A stretch of DNA of 64,000 nucleotides from CAYNLK01 sp964398055 (lineage in GTDB: Bacteria > Chloroflexota > Anaerolineae > 4572-78 > J111), in assembly GCA_964398055.1 (NCBI GenBank), contig CAYNLK010000006.1:139812-203811 (forward strand), in the 5' to 3' direction. Positions 49,893 to 60,100 of this stretch are shown piece after piece. A program made the position numbers and the translations under genes. Below the pieces are notes generated by a model, which made no database searches, had not been told where the DNA came from, and saw only the letters and a list, made by a program, of their open reading frames with translations. Each line of letters starts with the position of its first letter. Position 1 is the first letter of the stretch.

Positions 49893-51322
49893 TGCCGGCG
49901 GCATTGTGGTTGGTGCTGTTACCCATTGGAACAGTGCCTGTAGTTTATCTGTTACGGCGAGTCAAGCTGGCCGCGATTCTGGCCGCCGTGATGGCCTTGC
50001 TCCTGGGCTGGTTGGCCGTGCAACTGCCTACCGGCGTCGTTCTGAATCTGTTGGGCCGCACCATTGAACTGGACACTCTCTCGCAGGTAACGCTGTCGTT
50101 GCTGTTTGTGTCAACCGCGTTCTTATTCCTGATCCCCCTGCTGTGCCCACCCTACACCGGTGGAATGGTCCATAGCGGGCTTAAAGGTCGGGAAGAAAAG
50201 ATATTTTATCCGGCCGGGCTGGCGATCTTGGCTATCTTTGTCGCCGCCAGCCTGTCGCGCCACCTGGGTATTACGGCCATTTTGATCGAGGCCGCGGCCA
50301 TTTTGGCTGTTTTTGTAATCCAGGGCGAACGGCTGGACTCAACCAGAGCCTCCTTGCGCTTTTTGACGTTGATGTCCCTGGCAACGCCCCTTTTTCTGTT
50401 AGCTGCCTGGCGCATCGATCTATATCAACTTAGCGGTGGACAGGTTTCGGCCGCCAGTTTGGGTCAGACTGTCTTCTTTGTGGGCTTTGGTTTTGCCTTG
50501 TGGCTGGCGGTAGTGCCGTTTCACAGTTGGCTGACCACCACCGCGGCCGAGTCTGCTCCGGCCACGGCGGCCTTTGTGCTGATTGCTTTTCCAATTGTGG
50601 CCCTGGCTACTCTGATCCATCTCCTGGTCGACTGGCCCTGGTTGGCCGGTTCTGTGCAATTGGTGCGAGCGATTATTCTGGCCGGAGTCCTGACCATTGT
50701 GGTGGGCGGTGGTTTGGCCAGTGTGCAGCGCGGTTTCAGCCAGCTCACCGGTTATGCCGCTCTTTATGATCTGGGCTGTACGCTGATGGTTTTGGGTATC
50801 GGTGGGCAGGCCGTCGTCGTAACGATTCTGGTGACCCTGATCATACGGGCTTTGGCCTTGACCTTGATTGCGATTGGGATATCGGCCATCCGGATGCGGG
50901 TGGCCGGCGATGGCTTTGCCCAGGTAACCGGGGTGGCCCGCCAACTCCCGGCTGCGGTCACCGGCTTGATCATCGGCGGGTTGACCCTGGCCGGAGCGCC
51001 ATTGTTGGCCGGCTTTGCCCCCCGCTGGCAACTGATCCATTCCAGCGCCGAGATAGCCCCAGTTTTACCTGCCCTGCTGGTGCTGGCTGGTTTGGGTGTG
51101 GCTATTGGCTACTTGCGGGGCTTGAGCGCCGCGTTGACTCCGGAAAAATCCACAAAAAATGGGCGCCGTCTTAAAGCGCCCCTCATTTTTGCTGAACCTC
51201 ACCTGCTATTAGTATTGATTAGTCTCCTGGTGGTTATCACCATCCTCTTGGGCCTTTTCCCATCACTCCTCATTGAACCATTACAATCGTGGACAGAGGC
51301 GGTCTCGTTCCCAATTCAATGA
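49892..51322 (+). CDS. Proton-conducting antiporter-like subunit (NuoN/HyfB type)
   Basis: The 476-aa protein has about 12-14 membrane helices. VPFHSWLTTTAAESAPATAA matches the PFHSWLPDAxxxAPTPVxA block of NuoL/M/N and Mrp antiporters, and the following FVLIAFPIVALATLIHLLV fits the next helix. ASVQRGFSQLTGYAALYDLG matches the LxQxDxKRLLAYSSxxxxG region. A strong GGAGGAG site lies upstream. Key charged residues of the channel are partly lost (TTTAAE instead of PDAHAEA). It probably forms a complex with the two preceding proteins. Confidence 0.7.
   Translation: MPAALWLVLLPIGTVPVVYLLRRVKLAAILAAVMALLLGWLAVQLPTGVVLNLLGRTIELDTLSQVTLSLLFVSTAFLFLIPLLCPPYTGGMVHSGLKGREEKIFYPAGLAILAIFVAASLSRHLGITAILIEAAAILAVFVIQGERLDSTRASLRFLTLMSLATPLFLLAAWRIDLYQLSGGQVSAASLGQTVFFVGFGFALWLAVVPFHSWLTTTAAESAPATAAFVLIAFPIVALATLIHLLVDWPWLAGSVQLVRAIILAGVLTIVVGGGLASVQRGFSQLTGYAALYDLGCTLMVLGIGGQAVVVTILVTLIIRALALTLIAIGISAIRMRVAGDGFAQVTGVARQLPAAVTGLIIGGLTLAGAPLLAGFAPRWQLIHSSAEIAPVLPALLVLAGLGVAIGYLRGLSAALTPEKSTKNGRRLKAPLIFAEPHLLLVLISLLVVITILLGLFPSLLIEPLQSWTEAVSFPIQ
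51157..51190 (+). other. Terminator-like hairpin inside the 3' part of the NuoN-like gene
   Basis: GGGCGC (51161-51166) and GCGCCC (51176-51181) pair across nine bases. An A-run precedes the stem and CTCATTTTT follows, so the structure looks like a bidirectional terminator, yet it lies within the coding frame. Confidence 0.5.
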
Positions 51323-51337
51323 GCAAGTGGGCTTGAG

Positions 51338-52168
51338 CTATATCGGTGGATAAGGAATATTCCGGCCAGGGTGGATATCCGGGAAATGGCCTCTAGACAC
51401 CAAAAGGTCAACGCGTCGCTTGAGCGCCTTTATTTCCCGGTAATTGAGATAATATCTCATTGTTTCCACCAAGAAAGAATCATTTTTCAATAATTGCTGA
51501 AAATGGGCTAAATCCTCCAGTAGCGAGGCGGGAATAGACTCATTGCAAAAATCCCAAATTACGGTGCGGAGCTTGAAGTCCGTATGAAAAGTCAAACCGT
51601 GATCGATGGCCCACAGGTAACCGTACTTGTCTTTCAGGCAGTGCCCACCCTTGCGGTCGGCGTTGTTGACAATATAATCGAACAGGGCAATTTGCCTGAA
51701 CTGGGGGGTAAAGACCGAGGTGTCGCGCATATTAAAGTAATGGGCCTCATACTCTGCCTCAATAAAGAGTTGAACGGAGCCTTCTCCGTGGGGACCCTGC
51801 CGCAAGATGGTCGGCGGGATGTTGGGCCAGCCCAATACCTGGCTGATCAGATAGCTGGCAAATTCACGGTGGCACAGGCTCCCTTCGGGAAAATCCCACA
51901 AAGGCCGCTCGCCGGCGCATGGTTTATAAACGGCCAGAAGCTGGGCCTGGTCGCTGGCGCGTGTCAGGCTGACCAGAAAAGTGTAGTTGGAACTCCACGG
52001 CATCAGTCCGTGTGGTTCCATATCCGCTTGCAGCATCAGCTGCAAAACCAATTCCACGTTTGGAATGACCGGCCCGGCCTGAGGCTTGGTTTTAGCCAGT
52101 TGGCGGATGCGGTTCAGGGTAGCTAACAAACCATTGTTATTCTCTTTTTGACTCTTGCTCAGGTCCAT
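51338..52168 (-). CDS. SCO1664-family protein (PI3/4-kinase-like fold)
   Basis: The 276-aa protein matches the conserved family named after SCO1664: VYKPCAGERPLWDFPEGSL, HREFASYLISQVLGW, FDYIVNNADRKGGHCL and WAIDHGLTFH. The NNADRKGGHxL and IDHGLTFH blocks look like the catalytic and metal-binding loops of phosphatidylinositol-kinase or HipA-like folds. Its substrate is unknown. It overlaps the DUF3090 gene by ten bases, forming the conserved trio with the histidine phosphatase. The gene is convergent with the antiporter-like set. Confidence 0.85.
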   Translation of the reverse strand: MDLSKSQKENNNGLLATLNRIRQLAKTKPQAGPVIPNVELVLQLMLQADMEPHGLMPWSSNYTFLVSLTRASDQAQLLAVYKPCAGERPLWDFPEGSLCHREFASYLISQVLGWPNIPPTILRQGPHGEGSVQLFIEAEYEAHYFNMRDTSVFTPQFRQIALFDYIVNNADRKGGHCLKDKYGYLWAIDHGLTFHTDFKLRTVIWDFCNESIPASLLEDLAHFQQLLKNDSFLVETMRYYLNYREIKALKRRVDLLVSRGHFPDIHPGRNIPYPPI

Positions 52169-52692
52169 TTTACCTTATCGTGCCCATTGCTCTTGGGGCA
52201 AAAATGTCCCTCCGGATCCATCGGGGAATTGCACAATGGACAAATCGGGCGACCCTGCTCTATTACTTCCAGAGCGTGCTCACACAAGGCTTCCATCTGT
52301 GGCCGGGTGGCCCAAAATCGAGCGGTGGCCAGGTCAGTTTTGCCCTCAAACTCGATTTCCTGGATAACCAGCACCACCAAATCTTGACTTCGCTCATAGC
52401 CCAGGCCAATCTGGCCTACCGCAAAGACCGGTTCCAGCGGCTCCTTTAGCATCAAGTCGGAACTGAGCGGTTGGTCCAGGGTAGAGTGCGGGCGAGGGTA
52501 TTTCTCTTCCAAATCCTCTAAAAGCTCGATCAGGCTAATTGCCAGAATCTTGGCCTGCTCCTTTTCCAATTTGAGGGTGATGGTCGATCTGCCTTTACTG
52601 GCCTGCAATAGAAAGGTGCGTTGACCAGGGGGGCCAACCGCATCGATGGTGATCCGTGTAACCGGATTGAAATCGATGAATTCGCCTGACAT
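52159..52692 (-). CDS. DUF3090 family protein with zinc ribbon
   Basis: The 177-aa protein has a beta-rich N-terminus (FIDFNPVTRITIDAVGPPGQ, then RTFLLQASKGRSTITLKLEK) and a C-terminal cysteine cluster (RPICPLCNSPMDPEGHFCPK) that should bind zinc. It matches DUF3090, a family of unknown function found in Actinobacteria and Chloroflexi next to SCO1664 and MSMEG_4193 homologues, as here. It follows the phosphatase gene after three bases. A role in RNA or protein modification is only speculative. Confidence 0.85.
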   Translation of the reverse strand: MSGEFIDFNPVTRITIDAVGPPGQRTFLLQASKGRSTITLKLEKEQAKILAISLIELLEDLEEKYPRPHSTLDQPLSSDLMLKEPLEPVFAVGQIGLGYERSQDLVVLVIQEIEFEGKTDLATARFWATRPQMEALCEHALEVIEQGRPICPLCNSPMDPEGHFCPKSNGHDKVKWT

Positions 52693-52695
52693 AAT

Positions 52696-53373
52696 CTAAG
52701 TCCTTTGTTTTTGGTTATTTGACTCAGGCCGGGGCGGATTGTGCTGGGTGTCATTGACGGCCACGATCCGTGGCCCCATTGCGGTAAAGGTAATGGTCGT
52801 GATCGAGGCCGTACTGATGACAATCCGCTGAAACAGGTCAAAGTGAACTCCCAGGTAGTGGGCGACCGCGGCTTTAATCAGGTCGGCGTGCCCAACGATG
52901 GCGATAATCTGGCCGGGATGTTTACCAACGAGTTTGTTGATCTCCTGGACCATGCGGGTTTGCATCTGGTACATTGTTTCACCCCCCGGGAATCCGGCGC
53001 CGCTGGGATAAAACTGGACCACCGGCCAGCTCTTTTTTTTAGCCAACGTTTTAATGGATTCGCCGGTCCATTCCCCATAATCGACTTCCACCACGCCGGG
53101 GCGCGTTTTGACCTTCAGTTGGTGGCGTTTGGCAATAACCTCGGCCGTTTCCACGGTTCGTTCCAGGGGACTGGCATAAATGGCGCTCAACTTGACTTCG
53201 GCCAAACGTTGGCTCAAGGCCTCGGCCTGTAGCCGGCCGTAATCGTTTAGATGAACGCCCGGAGTCCGCCCGGCCAATTTGTGGCTTTCGGTCCACTCAT
53301 TTTCGCCGTGTCGAATCAATAGAACCGTAGTTGCTTTGTGCTGTTGCTTGGGCTTTTTCGATTTCTTGGGCAT
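52696..53373 (-). CDS. Histidine phosphatase, MSMEG_4193 family
   Basis: The 225-aa protein has a lysine-rich start (MPKKSKKPKQQHKATTVLL), then the RHG motif in LIRHGENEWTE (phospho-histidine), ASPLERTVETAEVIAKRH with a second active-site Arg, the acid GEWTGE, and the second His in IAIVGHADLIKAAVAHYLG. It belongs to the phosphoglycerate mutase-like phosphatases. It is the first gene of the conserved trio with DUF3090 and SCO1664. The physiological substrate is not known. Confidence 0.88.
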   Translation of the reverse strand: MPKKSKKPKQQHKATTVLLIRHGENEWTESHKLAGRTPGVHLNDYGRLQAEALSQRLAEVKLSAIYASPLERTVETAEVIAKRHQLKVKTRPGVVEVDYGEWTGESIKTLAKKKSWPVVQFYPSGAGFPGGETMYQMQTRMVQEINKLVGKHPGQIIAIVGHADLIKAAVAHYLGVHFDLFQRIVISTASITTITFTAMGPRIVAVNDTQHNPPRPESNNQKQRT

Positions 53374-53454
53374 GCAATTTGATCGACCGGGTGGTAATCC
53401 AAACGTAGGGGGTAATATAGCTTAACCCTGGGTTATAGTCAAGCAGTTTAATAT

Positions 53455-54762
53455 CTAGCTTTTTGGTGAGATGTCAGCCTGAATTTCTTCTGCCACTGTT
53501 GGCGTAGCCTCGTCTTTGCGCCCCTGAAATATTTGCTGCAACCTGCTGGCCAGTAACCTGGCCCTTTCCGGCCACGACCGGGCCTCTTGTTCCGGTTCCT
53601 CTGTTTCAGGCGGAAAAGGCTCTTCGCCTAAGATTTTGGCGTATAGATAGCTTACGATTTCCCGGACCGAAGCAATGACCGGAGCGGCCAGTAAGGCTCC
53701 CAGGATACCGGCCACACTGGCGCCGACAATAACTCCAATCAAAACTACTAAAGGATGCAGGTCCACTGCTTCGCCCAATATCCGGGGCACCAGAAAGGTG
53801 TTTTCGATTTGTTGAATCAGGAAATACAACCCAATCACAATCAACACAAACACCAGATTATTAACCGGCAGATAGGTTGATCCTTGAATGAGAGCCACGA
53901 TTACGGCCGGTATGGCCGCTAAAACAGGGCCTAAATTGGGGATGAGTTCTAACACCCCGGCAATCACGGCCAGGGCAAAAGCGCCGGGTAACCCTATCGC
54001 TGTGGCGCCTAGCCAGGTAAGCACCCCGATGATGACCATCAGGTAGAGTTGGCCGCGCAGATAGGCTCGCCAGGTGCGGTTCAGGCGCTTCAGCAAAACG
54101 GCCATTTCTGGTCGATAGGGGGCAGGGACTACGTTCAGGAAGCGCTGGGCAAATTTGGGCGCATCCAAAGTCATGTAAATTGCCGAGAGCAACGTGACGA
54201 TAAAAGTTAGGATCGTGGTAAAGACCGCTCCGGCCACATTGGTGGCAAAACCGTAGGTCAGATCGGCTGCGGAGCGGATGGAGCGGATGACCGTTTCTAA
54301 TGAAGGCAGCGACACGCTGATACCGGCCTCGGTATCGTGCATCAGCTCCAGGGCCGGTGTGACCACAGTTCCAAGATCAAGGGAAAAGTTTAGCAGTTCT
54401 AAATCGACATCCTGCAGGTGCAGCAGAGTTTGTTCCATCCATTCCTGCACCGCGATGACCAGACTGGCATAATCAATATTCAGTAAAAAATTAAAACCAT
54501 TAATGATCGGCGGCAGAAAGATTAAGGGAGACAACAGCACCACTATCGCCACAATCAGGTAGGTGAGTAATACCGCCAGACCGCGCGGTACCTTCAACCG
54601 GCTATTGAAAAAGTTGACGATTGGCATTACCAAAAAAGCGAGCAGCGCCGCAATGATTACCATCGGCAGGACCGGGCCGCTCAGATACAGCACATAAAGC
54701 CCAAATAGAACCAACCCAATCCCAACCAGATATTTGGTTGTTTTGTTCCACGTCGTACTCAT
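53455..54762 (-). CDS. AI-2E family transporter (PerM-like)
   Basis: The 435-aa protein has about seven to eight membrane helices. Family features include the N-terminal helix pair, LPMVIIAALLAFLVMPIVNFF, PGAFALAVIAGVLELIPNLG (the conserved ExxPxxG block) and LHPLVVLIGVIVGASVAGIL. A charged cytoplasmic tail of about 65 residues follows. Members have been proposed to export autoinducer-2 or act as Na+/H+ antiporters; most are uncharacterised. It stands alone, divergent from rsmG. A minus-strand TATAAT lies near 54820 without a good -35 box. Confidence 0.9.
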   Translation of the reverse strand: MSTTWNKTTKYLVGIGLVLFGLYVLYLSGPVLPMVIIAALLAFLVMPIVNFFNSRLKVPRGLAVLLTYLIVAIVVLLSPLIFLPPIINGFNFLLNIDYASLVIAVQEWMEQTLLHLQDVDLELLNFSLDLGTVVTPALELMHDTEAGISVSLPSLETVIRSIRSAADLTYGFATNVAGAVFTTILTFIVTLLSAIYMTLDAPKFAQRFLNVVPAPYRPEMAVLLKRLNRTWRAYLRGQLYLMVIIGVLTWLGATAIGLPGAFALAVIAGVLELIPNLGPVLAAIPAVIVALIQGSTYLPVNNLVFVLIVIGLYFLIQQIENTFLVPRILGEAVDLHPLVVLIGVIVGASVAGILGALLAAPVIASVREIVSYLYAKILGEEPFPPETEEPEQEARSWPERARLLASRLQQIFQGRKDEATPTVAEEIQADISPKS

Positions 54763-54996
54763 AAAGCTTTTACCCCTCTTAGCGATGTGAGCTTGCTGAG
54801 GCTGTTGTTGATATTATAGCATAGCATTGCAGATCGATGTAGCTGCTGATAATGGTGGTTATAAGGTATGGTTAAACCGACCAGACTATAATCAAGTCAT
54901 CCACTGGAACAAGAAGTTGTGGCTTCAACCTGATTGTGCTAAATTGGTGAGCATCTTGCCGATCTCCACTTTTATTTAGTTGAAACTTGGACTGCA

Positions 54997-55719
54997 ATGT
55001 CGCTGAAAAAAATTCTCCAAAAAGGCGCAGCCCAATTTGATCTGGCTTTGAGCCAGGCTCAACTGAGCGCCTTTGACTGTTACTGTCAAGAGTTGATCGC
55101 CTGGAATCAACGGCTCAACTTGACTCGCATTGTTGAGCCGGACGAAATCGCAGTCAAACATTTCCTCGACTCGTTGTCGCTGGCCCCGTTATTGCCAGTT
55201 GCAGCCGGGCCGCTGGCGGTGATTGATGTCGGCAGCGGGGCCGGTTTTCCCGGTTTGCCGCTAAAAATTGCTCTGCCCGGGCTGCGCCTGACCCTGCTGG
55301 AAGCAACCGGCAAAAAAACGGCCTTTCTCCGGCACCTCCTTGACCTGCTGCAACTGCAGGATGTCGCCGTGCTGACGGCTCGGGCTGAGGAAGCCGGACG
55401 CCTGCCGGCCCACCGGCAGCAGTATGACGTGGCCGTGGCCCGGGCCGTCGCCGGGTTGCCGGTGTTAGCTGAATACACTCTCCCTCTGGTCAAAATTGGC
55501 GGCCTGGTCATTGCCCAGAAGGGTCAGCCGCCCCAGGCCGAGGTCAAAGAGGCGGCCAATGCCCTGGGGATTCTGGGCGGCGCAGTCAAAGAGATTGTGC
55601 CCGTGGCCGTGCCCGGCCTGGACGCCGCTCGCCACCTGCTGGTCATCAGCAAAGTCAAACCCACACCGCCCCAATACCCTCGCCGGCCTGGGCTGCCGGC
55701 CCAAAAACCGATTCGGTGA
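54997..55719 (+). CDS. rsmG: 16S rRNA (guanine527-N7)-methyltransferase RsmG
   Basis: The 240-aa protein has WNQRLNLTRIVEPDEIAVKH, FLDSLSLAPLL and the SAM loop VIDVGSGAGFPGLPLKIALP, then TLLEATGKKTAFL and VAVARAVAGLPVLAEYTLPL, all RsmG (GidB) hallmarks. It methylates G527 of 16S rRNA. It is not next to gidA or parAB here. A TATAAT at 54887-54892 may be its -10 box but lacks a clear -35. Confidence 0.95.
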   Translation: MSLKKILQKGAAQFDLALSQAQLSAFDCYCQELIAWNQRLNLTRIVEPDEIAVKHFLDSLSLAPLLPVAAGPLAVIDVGSGAGFPGLPLKIALPGLRLTLLEATGKKTAFLRHLLDLLQLQDVAVLTARAEEAGRLPAHRQQYDVAVARAVAGLPVLAEYTLPLVKIGGLVIAQKGQPPQAEVKEAANALGILGGAVKEIVPVAVPGLDAARHLLVISKVKPTPPQYPRRPGLPAQKPIR

Positions 55720-55769
55720 CGGGGGTGCGTGCATTTTGAGTTAAAGCGCCGGTCGTTTACAAAGAATTA

Positions 55770-56360
55770 TCAGGTTGCGCTGCCATACGCCGGCCCCTGC
55801 CACCGTTTGAACAGCTCTTCCTCCAACTCGATGTCGAACAGGTCCAATACCCGGTTGACCGATTGGTTGATAATATCATCGACAGTTTGGGGGCGGTGAT
55901 AGAAGGCCGGCATCGGCGGCATGATGATTGCCCCCATTTCGATGGCCTGGGCCATCAGCCGGACGTGGCCCAGATGGAGAGGCGTCTCGCGCAGCACCAG
56001 GACTAGCTTGCGCCGGTCTTTCAGCACCACGTCGGCGGCGCGCAGGATCAGGTTGTCGCTGTAAGAGCTGGCAATGCCCGACAGGGTTTTAATGGCGCAG
56101 GGAATAACGACCATGCCCATCGTTTTGTACGAACCGGACGAGATGGCCGCTGCGATATCCTTAAAATTGTACAGTTGGTCGGCCAGAGATTCTACCTGAG
56201 CTACGGTGTAAGCTGTTTCCAGCAGAATGGTCTGTTTGGCCGCATTGCTAATGATAAGGTGCGTTTCTACATCCTCAACACCCCGCAATACCTCTAACAA
56301 GCGGATGCCGTAGATCACCCCACTTGAGCCTGAAAAACCGACGATCAGTTTTTTTACCAT
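55770..56360 (-). CDS. ubiX: Flavin prenyltransferase UbiX
   Basis: The 196-aa protein begins KKLIVGFSGSSGVIYGIRLL and has SGSYKTMGMVVIPCAIKTLS, SSYSDNLILRAADVVLKDRR, LVLVLRETPLHLGHVRLM and GAIIMPPMPAFYHRP, which are UbiX/Pad1 hallmarks. It prenylates FMN to make the cofactor of UbiD-type decarboxylases. No ubiD gene is in the window, so its partner lies elsewhere. Confidence 0.95.
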   Translation of the reverse strand: MVKKLIVGFSGSSGVIYGIRLLEVLRGVEDVETHLIISNAAKQTILLETAYTVAQVESLADQLYNFKDIAAAISSGSYKTMGMVVIPCAIKTLSGIASSYSDNLILRAADVVLKDRRKLVLVLRETPLHLGHVRLMAQAIEMGAIIMPPMPAFYHRPQTVDDIINQSVNRVLDLFDIELEEELFKRWQGPAYGSAT

Positions 56361-56559
56361 GAAACCTCGAGCTGCTCCAAGATCAAGCCTGATTGGCTAA
56401 CTATACTTGCCCTATGAAAGAAGTCAAAAAATTTGGCCGCAATAATCGTGACCGTTCACCCGGTAGGCCGAATAGTGACACTGCTTTGACGTAAGCTGAA
56501 ACTCAAGATATACTCACCTAGCAGCTGGTGAAGCGATTGAATTGGCTGAAGGGAGAACT

Positions 56560-57147
56560 ATGATGGTTGCCGTGATGACGAAAAGTGAAACACAGATGAC
56601 CACGACATCCAGCCCGATGACCGCGACCGAGTTGCTGAACTTGCCGCGGGCTGGGCTTCGCTACGAATTGGTCAAAGGAGAATTACTTGAGATGAGTCCC
56701 ACTGGTTCGCGACATGGACGAATTGCGATGCGTCTTGGCGCATTGCTTGAGCAATATGCGCGTCAACAAAAGTTAGGCGTAGTCTACGCCGCCGAAACCG
56801 GCTTCAAATTGCAGGAGAATCCCGATACTGTCCGGGCCGCTGATGCTGCTTTTGTGGCCCAAGAGCGCATTCCCCCGGAAGGTGAGCCGGAGGGCTATTG
56901 GGCTATCGCCCCTGATTTGGTGGTAGAAGTTGTTTCGCCGTCAGACTCGGCCTTGTTGGTGCAGGCCAAAGTAACCGATTGGCTAGAGGCTGGCTGCCGG
57001 TTGGTTTGGGTGGTCTATCCCGATACCCGCACCGTCACCGAGTACCGTTCTCTGAAAGAAGCCCAGGTGTTGAGGGTCGACCAGAATTTGACCGGCGGCG
57101 ATGTGCTGCCGGGTTTTAGCTGCGCCATTGCCGAGATTCTTGAATAG
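56560..57147 (+). CDS. Uma2-family (DUF820) PD-(D/E)XK nuclease-like protein
   Basis: The 195-aa protein has LRYELVKGELLEMSPTGSRH, AADAAFVAQERIP, APDLVVEVVSPSDSALLVQA and VTDWLEAGCRLVWVVYPDTR, the usual Uma2 pattern in which the Asp, Glu and Lys of a restriction-endonuclease fold are kept. In this protein the Lys is in the QAKVTDWL segment. Function is unknown; the family is numerous in Chloroflexi and Cyanobacteria. ATG 56560 has GGGAGA upstream. It is convergent with the defence locus and may be unrelated to it. Confidence 0.88.
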   Translation: MMVAVMTKSETQMTTTSSPMTATELLNLPRAGLRYELVKGELLEMSPTGSRHGRIAMRLGALLEQYARQQKLGVVYAAETGFKLQENPDTVRAADAAFVAQERIPPEGEPEGYWAIAPDLVVEVVSPSDSALLVQAKVTDWLEAGCRLVWVVYPDTRTVTEYRSLKEAQVLRVDQNLTGGDVLPGFSCAIAEILE

Positions 57148-57186
57148 CTGCTATTCGCTTCCTCCAACCCTACCACATCATGGCTC

Positions 57187-60100
57187 TCACCCCTCTTCAA
57201 ATCCAAAATCCTTGAACTTCAACGTGTAGGCGTTTTCACTGACGGTTCGGACAACGTCGTCTGGCGCGCCTGCCGGTAACTCAGCGTGGATTTCGAGGGT
57301 GATGGTTACGCTGGCAGAGGGCAGGCCGTTGAGGTGTTGGATCACGGCCTCGGCAATCTGGCCGGCATCCCGGCCGATCCGGGTGGCGTTCAGTTCAACG
57401 GTGCCGTAAAAGCGGCGGTGCTTTTTCTGGGTTATCTCTGTAACACCAACGATTTCCAATCCTTCGTCGCTTGGTTTCTCCGCACCTCTGTCATCAGCAG
57501 TTTTATCTAATTCCTTTCTGGCTGCCTCTTCTTTACGCCGCTGTTCTTCTTTATCTTGATCTATTTGTCGCCGGGCGGCTTCCGGCTTAACGATCAGACT
57601 GTGCCCATCAAGCACCACTGCACCTAGCTGCCCGGCACACAGCCCAAGATAGCGACCGCTCGTCTCATCCCAGCCGCCGGCATAAGCAAAATAATCTTGC
57701 CAGGTGAGTTGACCGATCCCATCTCGCACGGCATTTAACAGAACCTGTTGATCTTTCAGCCGAGATAAATACGGGTAACGGGCCATATACTCCCATAGTT
57801 GCTTCAAATTTAGGTGATCGGCGCCCTGCCACAGGTTGAATTTATCCAACTCCATTCGAATCAGGATAGCCGAAAATTCAGTAATGAGTTGGTCATCGTT
57901 CCTGAGCTTACGGCTGGCCTGGACCGCCAGCGCCTCCTGCACTTGCAGGCGACTTTCGCTCCATTCTAACTGGGGATCACGCGGATCTGGTTGCTCTGGC
58001 GCCAATAGCCAAATATAAGTCTCCTTGATTCGGTTGTTGACGGTGGTATTGGCTTGATCCATTTTGGTTTTAGCCTGGCTGCTTTGAAAGGCATCCAGAT
58101 TGAGCCGCTGTTGCTCGTCGTTGATCGACTGCCAGGCCAAATATTGCCGAATAGCTTCTTCAAGCTCGGTTAAACGGTTCCGGTCCGGCGCTAAGAAGAC
58201 CAGCATGTTTTGATATAACCGGGGGGCGGGGCCACGTTGAGCCAACATCTCTTGGGCTGTTTGGCGAGCCGGGCTGGCCGCATCTCGAGCCAGGTGGGGG
58301 TCCTGGGGTCCCAGAATAACCAAGCGGGCCGCCATCTCGTCCGGGACATCGGCGCTGGAAGCCGGGGCCACATGGACGGCGGCCAAATCACCCCGCATTT
58401 TCTGCTCGGTGGCCAGGCGGCGACGTAGTTCTTGCCAAACGGTCTCAAGCTCAAACTGGGCCGCCCGTTCCTGAGCCAGCCGGGTGACGCTGGGCTGGAC
58501 ACTGAACCAATAGCGGCTGCGATCCACGTACAGATGGGTGGCCTGGTCGGTCAGGCGACGTAGGGCGTCACCAAAGGTAGCCACGGTTTCACCCGGTTGG
58601 ACACAACCCAACTTGATGTTGCGTTCATCGATACCGGGATTCTTGGCCTTGGCGGTAGGCGCCGACCCCAAGTAGATGGTCCGGCTGACCCGGCGGCAGG
58701 CCGAATAACGGCCCAGGTTGGGATTTTCTCGATCCAGGGCTAACGGCAAAGAGTGGGGACCGTCCACATCGCGTTCAATGACCGGCACCCAGTTATCTTC
58801 CAGGTAGCGAGATAATTCAAACTGCACCGACCCGGCATCGACCGGGACATTAGCCGGTAAAATCAGCAGGCTGCTGTCGTTGCGTTCCCACAAGGCGTGG
58901 ATCACGGCGGCCATCAGCCGCAGCACGCCCCGGGTGCGCTGGAATTTTTCCAGGCTCGACCAGTCGCCGTACAGCCGGTCAAACAGCTCCGGGTGGATGG
59001 GATAGGCGGCCTGCATACGGCGCTCGTAGTCGCCTTCGCGGCAGGGGCCGGGGAATTCCTGGGATTGATCCCGATAAAGCCGGGCAAAGGCATTGACCAC
59101 CGCGTCTCGCTCGGCGAATTTGCGGGCATCGGTGAGCGGTTGGAACAGCCGGCGGCGGACAATTTCAAAGCCTTCCTCGGTGCTGGCCGGCCGCCAGGCC
59201 GACTCGATCCGGCTGAAGGTGTTTTTCAATTGGGCCAGGGCTTCCCGGCCGCCCTCGCCGCCGGTTTCGATGTCGGAGGCGGGCAGGCTGGCTACCACCA
59301 TCGCCGTGAGCACCTGTTTGGCCGCTTCGGTCAGGGCCTGGGCAAAGCTCATATTGGCTTCAAACGTGCCGGCCGGATAGTTGCGCTTGACCGACTTGTC
59401 TTTGTCATCGGGGTGAACATAGAGCTGGCGCACAAAGGCGACCCACTCGTCGATCAAGATGAGGCAGGGACTGTAACGCTGGAACAGGTCGCGCAGCTGC
59501 TTGGAACCTGGACTGGTACCGCGCTGGTCCGATTCGGCAATCATCTGGTAACCTTCGGCCCCGCCCAGTTGCCAGGCCAGTTCGCCCCACAGGGTGTTGG
59601 TGACCGTCCCATCGGGATGGGGATGGGGTTGGCCGGGTGGGAGGGCCGTGCCAACCAGCACCACCCGCTTAACGCCTGTAGGAATGACGGCAACCTCGAG
59701 TTCGTTCAGAATGCTGTCGATACCGGCCAATTCCGCCGCCGGGATGCCGGTAAATAGATGGTACAAGGCCAGCATCGAGTGCGTTTTGCCGCCGCCAAAG
59801 TTAGTTTGCAGTTCCACTACGGGGTCGCCGCCGCGACCACTCAAGCGCAGCAGGGCGGTGCGCAGCAGGTGGCGCAGCCCCTCGGTGAGATAGGTGCGCT
59901 GAAAAAATTCGCGGGGGTCGCTGTACTCGCCGGCGGTTGCGGCGGGATGGCGGTAGACTGCGTCGAGGTCGGCCGCAAACTCAGCCTGCTGGTAACGGCC
60001 GGAAGCGACATCGGGATGAGGGGTCACAATTTCTCGCCAGGGTAACAAGCCGCCGGCCGGTTTGCCTTGAATCGGTACACTGGCGGCCTTGCGCAGTTCG

